A stretch of 64,000 nt of DNA from Apostichopus japonicus (lineage: Eukaryota > Echinodermata > Holothuroidea > Aspidochirotida > Stichopodidae). Under the pieces are notes generated by a model, which saw only the letters and a program-made list of their open reading frames with translations, did not search any database and was not told the DNA's origin. Shown piece by piece: positions 39,501-46,177 of the stretch; positions within the stretch are counted from its first letter, which is position 1, and each line of letters begins with the position of its first letter. The position numbers and the translations under genes are program-made. Where the stretch lies: the NCBI RefSeq assembly GCF_037975245.1, contig NC_092576.1:45357111-45421110 (forward strand), read 5' to 3'.

Positions 39501-42500
39501 GCCCAAAACCTGCGCTGCCCGAGAACTGTGCAATCCAGTCCCCTGCGCTGCGCTATTGTTGGCCTGCTACAGTCGTGAATGATGTGTTTCATGTGTACAG
39601 TGTACTATATACTGTTAATATCGAGTTGAGAATTGTATGTCTATATATTAAACCTTACACTTTCGATGTCTGCTGTCCGGTTTAAAGTCTTGTTTTGTAC
39701 CATCCCCCTTTTCTTACCCGCCACTTCCGTTGGTTCCTGGACAGGGAGTTCCCAACACCAGGACGTTGGCAGCGTTACACTATATTAACCTACCACAGAG
39801 ATGCATTCGTTAGATCCAATTTCTAGTGATTTCAGTTTTACCCTGGTTCAGTTTTTTGATAGCATAATGTTACCAACAGAAGAAGAAAAAGAGACGTAAC
39901 GGAGAACGCCTCAGTCTTGCTTTACCGCAGCGGACTGGGAGAGGGGAGGACTTGATTTGAGAAAATGGCCTATGACCGCTCTCCACTCTGGCGCCGGGAC
40001 CGGTATCAAACATGATATGTATCAAAGCAGTGATTTGTAAACGTGCCAATAAGTTTGCCGTCCCAGTTTCGTGTACACAAATATCCAAAGTAGAGGGGAG
40101 CTTTTGGAATTAACGTAATTCGTAGAAAATGTTGGTTATCATCCATAACAATTTTTGTTTTAAATTATGCAGCTACAGCATTGTTTAAATGTTCTAGTGA
40201 TAAAGAAGCTTCCGATTTCGACAAGCGTGCGATTGCTGAAACAGTACGCATGTGTACACGTCTTCAATGTGGTTAATTTATATGTCAGTTACGGCATTTT
40301 ATGTTTCTGTGTCTTTCCAACAAACATGGTTTTTCTATTCGAAATCAAATTCAATTAGTATTTTATTTTGTATGTTTTATTTTGGCTATTTCCATGACAA
40401 TCATTTACTTGACTGGTGAATTCCGCACAACTTACAATGTGCTATTGTACCGTCTGACAAGGTAGATGTTAATTGGATGATCTGTCATGGATTTATCAGG
40501 GTTTAAAGATTTCTCGCTAAAATAATGAAACACGTACTCTGCGGACAGTATTGCACTCAAGAGAGTGGTAAACAACTTACTTCAAGTGTTGTGGCTTCCT
40601 TGGAGTTCGAAACCCATTTACCTCTGGAAGAATCTAAATGGAAAATGATACCATGTTCAACCGGTGTCCATGAAACTGGAAAGAAAAAATATATTACGAC
40701 TTTTGTTATAGATCAAGAACGTTAACAAAAAACTATATACGTAATTACATGATAAATGTATGATCAAGTATTGATACTCTTCGTTGACTTTTACAATATA
40801 ATGATATAACCCGTTTGCGTATCCCACAAAGGATGACAACTGCTTTTGATGGGCAACTCATTGAGTTGTTTCTATGTTCTTACCTTGAATGTTACGTAAC
40901 TTCGTAATAGGAGAAAGAGAACCGACGAGAAGACACAGAGGTAACAAACAATCAATGAATCTGTAAAACAAAACGTGATTTGTGGGTGGTGAATGTGTTA
41001 AACTATTAACTCATTTTAATGGTATCCACCTTTTATGAAGTAACTATAGTATAAAGTTAGTGATGCATCAGTCATTAATTATTGTTGCGTTCCGAGCTTC
41101 TCTGCATAAGTATTTATTGAGTGTATTCATCTGTTCTCCGAGAGACCGAATCAGTTTTTGCTTTAATGTCTCATTCTGGTGTTTACACTACACAATATGA
41201 AAATACTACACATGAAGTACAATCCCTTTAACTTTGTACTAAACAACAACAACAATACTATCACGTTACAGTATGTATACATAATTCATCTAGCTAAAAG
41301 TTACCGTATATTCAAGAACACAGTTCCACAGTTTGCTGGTTTGTAATTAATCGTTCATTAATTAACGTTAATGAATAACTCAACAGTAGTGGTATGCGAT
41401 TACTTACGTCAATTTCCGCAGCCGTTGGCATTTTTGTGAAAAAGACAATAATCCTATAACTTGGTCCTGGGTAAATTCTTTTCCATTGCTCGTTTTGATC
41501 TGTAGTTCCTCTAGGGTGGACGATACAGGTACAAGTTTTCCATTTTCTAGGGTTATGTTATGTTGGTCCGCCGAGCTAAATGATGCTAGTCCGAGACTGG
41601 TAAACTTGATATAAGGAAAACACATTTTTGACATTATTAGACAATCTTGGGCAGTCAAGAGCAATATTTGTTCATATCGATGATTGTTGAATTCATAGTG
41701 TTACAAGAACAAATTTGTATCTACATTTGTTGACAGACAAGATGGTCCATGCAAGCCCAATTGATGATGCACCAAATTACAGAACTTTAAACCGACGGAA
41801 AATATAGTCGTATAATCACTAAAAACCGTTATGATTAATATAATGTTCCCCAATTACAAACAATTTTCGTTGCATCGGTACTGAAAAATAGAACTCAGAA
41901 ATAGTAGCATAGGTTGTCGAAGTATGGACTTGGTCTAGCACATGCAGCTTAATGTTTTAAATAATCTTATTCTACATAAGCTGTAAAGCATTTGTTTCTA
42001 GCTAAATATTTCAATTTACTCACGTCAGAAGTGAGAGATACCTTTGAACCGAGATCCAGTTTGCCAAACTTAAGATCTGTTGGAAATACGTATATCAAAA
42101 TTGATGATAAGAAAGTGTGAATGTTTCTGTTAGCATAAAGTATTAAACTCTTGATGGTTTATTAGCTACTTCATCAACTCATTTTGTCATATTAGTTCAT
42201 TGTTATGGATGTTTCAAGTGTATCGTTAGATTGCTGGTACGGCAATTATACATCGTGTACATTTGAAACGTTGAAGGTGATGTTTAATATCCATATGGTT
42301 GATATTGTACATAAAATGATCTTCAGAATCATACACTTACCTTCTGGCTGCTGCATAGACTGATCATCACCTGTACACCGTTTTCCTGTATGAAGCTCGA
42401 ACAATGTCTGCACCCTTGTCTGCATCCCATTGAGGTTAAGCGCTTTCAAAGCACGCAGAAGAGAAGTGATATCTGTCTCTGTTATTTGCCCTCTCTCCTC

Positions 42501-43287
42501 CATATAGTGAACCATAAGGTGATAACGACTATCCTTACTTTGCAGCAAATCGATTTTCGCGGGCGGATAATGAAAGAAGGTTGCAAGTTGCAAAATATTC
42601 TCTTCAGTTAAGATATCAGCTAATTTAGCTTTGAACATACCAAAACCTGGTAAAACAATACAAAATAAAACACAAAACAAATCATTCACTGCCATATATT
42701 CCGGATCAGGTGTAAGGAGCTTTATAAATAATTCATAAATGATATAATCCAGCTTTATTGAATTTAAGTTAAATACATATTAATACACGAACCATGTAGT
42801 CCGTAACAGATCTAAGATAATGGTATAACTAGCCATATGTAGGCCAAAAATGAAGAAACCGACAAACTAAACAGTTCGGATCTGGGCAGATGGATACCTG
42901 TCTAGGACACCGTGTATAGTCCGGATGTTAGTGAATATTAGATGGAACCCATCAAACATATAGTCCAGATGTTAGTGAGCATCTTGTGCAAGGCTGTGCA
43001 GTTTGAACGCATATCAGTAAAGCCGAAAAACAAATACCACCCCCCCCCCAAAAAAAAAAACCACACGGCACTATGCAGAGACATCTACCCATAGAGCTAA
43101 GTGTACAGTTATGAACCACCGATGTATCCAAAAGTGACATAGACTGATTTTTCATATTTTAAACTGAGCTGTTATTATTTTGCTTATGTGAAATTTCCAA
43201 TGGCTATTCACTATAATGGCAATTAAAAGTGACAATCGTACCTGAAGAATTCTCCTTTGCTGTTTCTTCCACATGCTTGGCAGCCAT
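15547..43287 (-). CDS. DED-like domain plus tandem LRR-like modules (gene model joined from 15 coding exons)
   Basis: The 575-codon model runs from ATG at 43287 to TAG at 15547 and every join is in phase. Order: a 15-residue leader, a death-fold domain (about residues 17-115), then modules A1-C1-D1, A2-B2-C2-D2, A3-B3-C3-D3, A4 and a five-codon end. Each C/D junction rebuilds the leucine-rich-repeat core LxxLxLxxCxLP (FKQLILDDCLLP, FKELWLYNCKLP, LRKLTFIDCLLP). D exons are all 77 nt and B exons both 120 nt; phases are constant. That is strong evidence of exon-module duplication. Established: death-fold domains mediate homotypic signalling contacts, and LRRs bind ligands or partners. Inferred: a cytoplasmic innate-immune or apoptosis adaptor. 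No NACHT, signal peptide or membrane span is seen. Some exons, such as a B1 or more modules, may have been missed. Confidence 0.7.
16626..17815. repeat. Minisatellite, about 25 copies of a 47-bp unit, in the last intron of the DED-LRR gene
   Basis: Consensus words are TTGACTACATCCCTTTAATC, CACTCAGTGTATGTTTAGTA and ATATTGG, repeated roughly every 47 bp with substitutions and small indels. Variants alternate (CCCTTTAATCCACTC and CCATTAATCCCCTC), suggesting higher-order duplication of unit pairs. Units decay towards 17.8 kb. The spacing is too short and the drift too high for a CRISPR, and the host is eukaryotic. Confidence 0.93.
18190..18260 (-). CDS. DED-LRR gene, exon A4
   Basis: 71 nt between acceptor TTGTTTCTTACAG and donor GTAAGTAAT, phase 1 in and 0 out. 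It reads (V)FWIPDVNKSDECYRLDLDS then GRWE. The YRLDLDSGRW pattern matches RYLDLRSGQW of A3 and FHLDSSRGKW of A2. Alone it resembles a kelch strand, but its place in the module series explains it better. Confidence 0.65.
19383..19785 (-). mobile_element. Near full-length tRNA-derived SINE, about 400 bp, reverse orientation
   Basis: On the minus strand it opens with a tRNA-like head (GTTGTGGTCAAGTGGTTAAG for the A box, GGTTCGAGCCC for the B box). This is followed by the body word GTGTCCTTGGGCAAGGCGC and a long unique region. It ends in a short CTTGAAACTTGAAA tail repeat at the left edge. The head resembles serine or leucine tRNA in its D arm. It lies in the intron between exons D3 and A4. A matching rearranged relic is at 103-250. 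No clear target duplication was seen. Confidence 0.8.
20544..20620 (-). CDS. DED-LRR gene, exon D3
   Basis: 77 nt; acceptor TTTCTTTCTCTGATCATAG, donor GTAAAGTACT; phase 2 in, 1 out. It reads (I)LDDCLLPSSIPVGPSLSTL and ends in GVNG. It completes the LRR core begun in exon C3. The length is identical to D1 and D2. Confidence 0.75.
21680..22960. repeat. Direct-repeat block: two about 350-bp copies plus shorter units, C-rich
   Basis: Copy one (about 21686-22035) and copy two (about 22476-22830) share TACCAATCGTTAGTTTTTTC, ATCCCGTCCGTGTATAATCA, GCGGGAGAAAATGT and AGTGCCGGCTTATTTTCAA. Between them (22125-22480) lie two shorter units with CAATCGTTA, GAGTGCTCAGATACC and a polypyrimidine tract. Each long copy ends in a GTAGCCAGCC or CGCAGCCACC motif next to a C run, as in transposon ends elsewhere in the window. 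The block sits in the C3-D3 intron. Confidence 0.8.
22961..27700. other. Intron C3-D3 of the DED-LRR gene, left and middle part: no further gene seen
   Basis: Contains scattered G runs (23017, 23771, 24447, 24585, 26400, 26676), GT-rich low complexity at 26770-26830 and a pair of CGCGCG words at 25947 and 25995. Open frames are short and skewed in composition. No splice-flanked coding stretch was found. Confidence 0.45.
27724..27932 (-). CDS. DED-LRR gene, exon C3
   Basis: 209 nt; acceptor TTTCCTTTCTTCAG, donor GTAAGTATAA; phase 0 in, 2 out. It starts IPIFRVSLTRSFSKIDEDGN, passes GLSLPILTSIERMTI and ends KRFKQL. Its layout aligns residue by residue with C2 (IPISDLYLQWSFSGFDGKD, GLSLSSLSSVEKISI, PRFKEL). 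Confidence 0.8.
28260..28640. repeat. Degenerate G-rich stretch (AAGGGTGTG, AGGGGTG)
   Basis: The plus strand carries many GGGTGT and AGGAAGGGTG words. They are too diverged to give a unit length and have some potential to form G-quadruplexes. The stretch is intronic between B3 and C3. Confidence 0.45.
29095..29214 (-). CDS. DED-LRR gene, exon B3
   Basis: 120 nt exactly, phase 0 at both ends; acceptor TTTATTTATTTCAATAG, donor GTAAGTAAAA. It reads PDDIQTITEMCSDSLAIHRD then SVQRSVIEFLVEASNHD. It is helical in character and homologous to B2 by length, by Cys-Ser near residue 11 and by the ending SxH(D/N). Confidence 0.75.
29960..30015 (-). CDS. DED-LRR gene, exon A3
   Basis: 56 nt; acceptor ATTCCATTTTTTGGCAG, donor GTTTGTTGAT (weak but GT); phase 1 in, 0 out. 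It reads LSSNEARYLDLRSGQWRK. Confidence 0.65.
30658..30734 (-). CDS. DED-LRR gene, exon D2
   Basis: 77 nt; acceptor TTTTTTATCTTTGAAG, donor GTAAGATTTT; phase 2 in, 1 out. It reads (W)LYNCKLPSSIKPDVIPEES and ends RNIKG. It completes the LRR core of C2. Confidence 0.75.
31535..31740 (-). CDS. DED-LRR gene, exon C2
   Basis: 206 nt; acceptor TTTCATATTCGTCAG, donor GTAAGAAAAA; phase 0 in, 2 out. It contains IPISDLYLQWSFSGFDGKDI, RLESGLSLSSLSSVEKISI and KSPRFKEL. It has an alternating Leu/Ile pattern typical of leucine-rich repeats. Confidence 0.8.
31742..34317. other. Intron B2-C2, first half: no gene recognised
   Basis: AT-rich with TAGGCCTA words. A GC-richer island at 33890-33960 has a TTACGTCA site and a minus-strand ATG (MAGDVKLRTLC, 66 codons). 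It could be an internal promoter with an alternative first exon, but no splice partner was found. Confidence 0.35.
35048..35628. mobile_element. Nested hAT-like MITE, 581 bp
   Basis: Ends CAGTTGCGGAGCG and CTCCGCCACTG; flanks CCGGCCAA and CCGGCCAT, 7 of 8 identical. The host sequence on both sides (GAGACA..CGCTGAG and CAGTCTATCACCC) is nearly contiguous in the 12-kb copy, which represents the empty site. Same family as 5060-5447, with about 190 more internal bases. Confidence 0.88.
35707..37122. mobile_element. Foldback-type element with repetitive inverted termini and 9-bp target duplication (Mutator-like)
   Basis: Left and right ends are inverted arrays of the word TTGGGCGAAATGACCAGGCT. 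The outermost match is GGTCACTTCG(A/C)CCAACAACC. Flanking CGGTCATTT lies at 35698-35706 and 37123-37131, identical over 9 bp, and the empty target is seen in the 12-kb sister element (TTCGGTCATTCAG). Nine-base duplications with long structured inverted ends fit Mutator-like elements. The interior holds only tandem repeats. Confidence 0.82.
35850..36960. repeat. Tandem repeats inside the foldback element
   Basis: Two copies of a stretch with TTTCTATTTCACTAGTT and CGATATCGATCGGAGTCTGA (about 35840 and 36050). Then two of GTTTGAGGAACTGTATAGTT. From 36530 there are three to four copies of a unit of about 110-150 bp with TTCCTTAATATTCGGTTCGT, CCCGTAACGTTAACAATTCC and GAACGTTT. ATATGTAATCAC is repeated at 36475-36510. 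Confidence 0.85.
38088..38207 (-). CDS. DED-LRR gene, exon B2
   Basis: 120 nt, phase 0 both ends; acceptor CTATTTTCATTTCCAG, donor GTAAGTCACT. It reads TKDQSSLRLLCSSIVSLRQT then TSTILLLQIASSHN. Same length and layout as B3. Confidence 0.75.
39008..39779. mobile_element. Candidate solo LTR, 772 bp, 4-bp target duplication
   Basis: Begins TGTAGCGACAACC and ends GGCAGCGTTACA, so the termini TGTAGCG and CGTTACA are near-inverted with the usual TG..CA borders. CTAT flanks both sides (39004-39007, 39780-39783). A TATTTAAGAG promoter-like box lies at 39099. No primer-binding site or polyprotein follows, hence solo. It sits in the A2-B2 intron. Confidence 0.5.
39398..39555. repeat. GC-rich minisatellite, unit about 18 bp
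   Basis: CCTGCGCTGCCCGAGAC and variants (CCGACGCCTGCGGATATC, CCTGTGCAGTACCGTACC) repeat about eight times inside the candidate LTR. The repeats create open frames on both strands without coding meaning. Confidence 0.7.
40581..40675 (-). CDS. DED-LRR gene, exon A2
   Basis: 95 nt; acceptor ATTTTTTCTTTCCAG, donor GTAAGTTGTT; phase 1 in, 0 out. It reads (V)SWTPVEHGIIFHLDSSRGK then WVSNSKEATTLE. It is longer at its 3' end than A3 and A4. A plus-strand open frame over the same bases lacks splice support and is a shadow. Confidence 0.7.
40884..40960 (-). CDS. DED-LRR gene, exon D1
   Basis: 77 nt; acceptor CACGTTTTGTTTTACAG, donor GTAAGAACAT; phase 2 in, 1 out. It reads (T)FIDCLLPLCLLVGSLSPIT and ends RNIQG, with the LRR core Cys and Leu in the same columns as D2 and D3. 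Confidence 0.72.
41408..41604 (-). CDS. DED-LRR gene, exon C1
   Basis: 197 nt; donor GTAAGTAATC is strong; the acceptor TTTTCCTTATATCAAG is acceptable. Phase 0 in, 2 out. It reads FTSLGLASFSSADQHNITLE, VSSTLEELQIKTSNGKEF and ends RLRKL. Upstream in the same frame FPYIK resembles the IPI start of C2 and C3, so the true acceptor may lie a little further 5'. Confidence 0.65.
42024..42076 (-). CDS. DED-LRR gene, exon A1
   Basis: 53 nt; acceptor ACGTATTTCCAACAG, donor GTGAGTAAAT; phase 1 in, 0 out. It reads (D)LKFGKLDLGSKVSLTSD, the shortest A-type exon. No B-type exon was found between A1 and C1. Confidence 0.62.
42341..42646 (-). CDS. DED-LRR gene, death-fold (DED-like) exon
   Basis: 306 nt; acceptor TTTTGTATTGTTTTACCAG, donor GTAAGTGTAT; phase 1 in and out. 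The product runs FKAKLADILTEENILQLATF, then HYPPAKIDLLQSKDSRYHLM, MEERGQITETDITSLLRALK and ALNLNGMQTRVQTLFELHTG. Amphipathic helices and the ERGxIxxxDIxxLLxxL segment fit helices 4-6 of a death effector domain. The LADILTEENI start would also suit a Death domain, so the subclass is uncertain. The whole domain sits in one exon, common for death folds. Confidence 0.7.
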
Positions 43288-43292
43288 CGTAC
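43242..43292 (-). CDS. DED-LRR gene, start exon
   Basis: 51 nt; acceptor GAACATTTTCATAG, donor GTACGATTGT. The ATG at 43287 has purine/G context (ACGATGG) and gives MAAKHVEETAKENSS before the split Gly codon. A charged leader without a signal peptide implies a cytosolic protein. Phase 1 out matches the DED exon. Confidence 0.7.
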
Positions 43293-44200
43293 CTATGAAA
43301 ATGTTCATAAGTTAGCGTTTTTTATGTACTGCAAATAATATAAATAGCATTTAACCTAGAAATATACCTATCATGGTTGTATATCATTTTTAACTGATGT
43401 GATAGTTCAGTGGAAATTTACGGCCTCCAAACGACGTCCAAAATGTGTGTATTCAGTAAGTACGAAATAACATAAAATCAGCGTATATTATCCAAGCAAA
43501 ATAAGGTAAAATATCACAGAAAATGCCTTTGATCAAAATGGTTCCTTCAGGCTGATGAGGTTGAGGGATGAAACTGGTATTCAGCACATTATGCTGCTGC
43601 TGCGTTGTTTAACAGGCCCAGAAGAATAACTAGTTTGCAATGATCCATCGTTTTACAATGGATTATCACAAATAATGCTTATGTATTCTACGAGAAAGCA
43701 GTATTGTATATACAAATATTGCAGCACATTTCACTGTAGCTCACTCTGCCGAGATATATGTTTATGTAGTTGGTTAACATGTATATCCAGGAAACTGACA
43801 ACCACACTCTTAACAACTGATGATCCTGAATGAACAACAAATTTCTGTTATCATTCAGTGTTCGTTTATATCCCTGGACTGATTAAATGTGTTAATCCGG
43901 AACAGCTTTAGTCGTTAGCCGCCGCACATTGTACCAATTACCAATTGGAAAAATGCCAAATGTTAGCCGTGGTGGTTATAGAAACTTTGACAAATTAAAC
44001 TGTCAGTTTCAAATGGGTTGTCGCGTATTATAGGGCACCGTCGGCCGACTAAACATACCGTAATACAGCCTGAGTTAAACCCAACAACTACATGTAGCTA
44101 GACGTTACAACGTAATGCAATACTTCACAGTGACGGAGATTCGCTGTTATTCCCTAATTACATTGGTGTATTGGTAGTATATACAATCTCAGGGACTTAC

Positions 44201-44312
44201 CTGCAATGGTTGCCTTGGCAGGCTCTAATGTAACTCAATGTTGTAGTAACTCCCAAATTGGGCCATATCTTTCTTGACGTGACTACAATCATTCTATGAT
44301 TCGTCATATAAA
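44201..44312. promoter_or_regulatory. Likely shared divergent promoter and 5' UTR exon of the DED-LRR gene
   Basis: On the minus strand a donor (ATTGCAG then GTAAGTCCC) ends a noncoding exon at 44201, and the next acceptor in that direction is the start exon at 43292. On the plus strand the first ATG with a long frame is at 44313. The two transcripts would start within about 100-200 bp of each other. No clear TATA box is present; a GACGAATCATAG..GATTG stretch lies between. Confidence 0.4.
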
Positions 44313-44540
44313 ATGGCGTCTAGTTTTAACGATCGTCTCTCTAAATACACTGCTTCTGAAACAGTCCCAAAGTTCATATTGACATTAAACAATATTATTT
44401 ACCAAGTTGGATATTTATTTGTTTATGCTTACACTGTCATATTTTTAGTGTATCTTGTTCTCGTTATAACTATTTTGAGCTTGGTTAATTCTACGTATTA
44501 TAAAGGATATCGTATTCTAAATTACCGATCTGTCTTTAAG
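44313..44540 (+). CDS. Possible first coding exon, hydrophobic, plus strand
   Basis: ATG at 44313 opens MASSFNDRLSKYTASETVPK and then a long hydrophobic run (YLFVYAYTVIFLVYLVLVIT). A GTTAGTCC donor follows ...RSVFK at 44540. The phase does not match the SAM exon at 46032, so it is either unrelated, non-coding first exon sequence, or joined through an unseen exon. Confidence 0.25.
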
Positions 44541-45163
44541 GTTAGTCCTTTCTTTAGTCCTAAGATTTGAAATCAAGTAACGGTAGCCCACTAGAGGCAG
44601 ACATGTTACCACCTGTTGACATTTTATGCATAAAGCATGCCATTTTTGAAGTGAACTGTTTGGTCAATACGATATTTGTTATTCTTCGTGAACTGTTCAG
44701 TACGAATAGCATAACATTAGAGCAAAATAAATGTCAACAAGTATGTTCATTCACTGATAGGCTTTGAGTAAACATTTCGAAATTGAAAAATATGTGATAT
44801 ACACCAAAAGAAAACGAAATAAAGCTGAAGGCGAATTTATGACCTGGTATCTTTGAAGTCCAAAAAACCCATTTGTAGTTAATTTATTTTGGAAGTCTTG
44901 CAAAAAAAAATATTAAAAGTAATGGGATTCAACGTGCTTCTACATCTCAAGTAATTTATAATTGATTCAAATTATCATCAACAGTGTGGTTGGTTGTTCT
45001 ACTATCATAAGTCAAAGAGGGTATCCAACTAAAATGTTTTTAATTGGACTCGTGTTTTATAGTAACCTGTTCATTAATTTTTGTTGAGTGTTTCAAATAA
45101 TTGATTGCTGTCAAATGCGTGTTGTATGAATTGAGAATATAAAAAAAGGATATATATATATTG

Positions 45164-45345
45164 GTCTTTGATGAAGCATAGACCTCACTACGTAAGTTTA
45201 ACTAAATATAACGTTAGAGGCTAAGACTAGTATAATGTTACTATTGTTAGGCCGAACGACTAGTAGTAACGTTTGGTCTTTGATGAAGCATAGGCCTAAC
45301 TTCACTACGTAAGATTAAGTTATAGGCTAAGACTATCCATTCTTA
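45164..45345. repeat. Two-copy direct repeat
   Basis: TTGGTCTTTGATGAAGCATA is followed by AC(T)TCACTACGTAAG and AGGCTAAGACTA; copies start at about 45162 and 45271. It is intronic or upstream of the SAMD3-like gene. Confidence 0.75.
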
Positions 45346-46031
45346 AAAATAGCATATAATAGGATAGACTTGCATTAGAATATGCTCTAAATAACGTTAT
45401 AACTTTAAGTTATATAGCCTACCAAATATAACTATAAGGGTAAGACGTCATTACTAAAAGATGAGGTTGCAAGGTCTTCCATGGCTGTGTCACTGTCAGT
45501 GATATTGTCGACTCAAACTAACATTTCAAGTCAAAATAGGTACGTAGACCCCAGACTAAGTTAGGATTATAGGCCCTACCAGTAAGTTTGAAACTAAGTT
45601 AGGTTACAAACTAACATAGGCCTGCCCTTAGCTATATAGGCCATTTTGTAACAACTTCAGAACTTTATATTATATCATATTTATGTAGCAACTAGCATCT
45701 AGGCAAATATTCTTTGGTACAGGCTAGTACAGTTTCAACAGAGGTAAACCAATTATCTAGACATAGCTAGCCTATGTAAAGATAGCCTAGGCTAGTAGTA
45801 GCATGGTACAATCAAAATTTCGTGCACTTCTGAAATATTTCTTTGAATATACTATTAAGCCACAAAGTGACAATGCCAAGAGAACCTCTATCTCGTTTTC
45901 TTTCAATTGATGTTTTATTGATTCATTGTTACAAGTTTAATTATTATCTGTTTTTCCCCTTGCTTACTAGTTTCATATGAGCATTTAAAATTGAAAAACT
46001 AATAAAAAATATTATTTTTTTATTTCCATAG

Positions 46032-46177
46032 AAAATGCCATAGATGAGGACAGCTTTAGATTATTAGACAAACAGTCTGTGAAAGATGTAATACCAAAAG
46101 TTGGCATCCGGCTTAAATTAAATTGGGGGGGGGGATGCCCAATTGGGGGCTATTTATCCACTGGTTATGCCACTGCA
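46032..46177 (+). CDS. SAMD3-like gene, exon with second half of a SAM domain
   Basis: Acceptor TTTTTTTATTTCCATAG. The reading (E)NAIDEDSFRLLDKQSVKDVI then PKVGIRLKL matches helices 3-5 of SAM domains, including the Gly-Ile-Arg-Leu-Lys end helix. After KLKL-like sequence the frame continues through a G run and a transposon-like terminus to a possible donor CTGCA/GTAAAAT at 46177. That donor keeps phase 0 with the next exon. The original donor may have been displaced by the insertion. The first SAM half, with its conserved Trp, was not found upstream. Confidence 0.6.

Noticed and set aside
40525-40725. Plus-strand 66-codon frame
   Set aside because: Shadow of exon A2 on the minus strand, which has strong splice sites.
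15547-44290. NACHT domain between DED and LRR
   Set aside because: No frame long enough and no P-loop-like exon on the minus strand; not reported.
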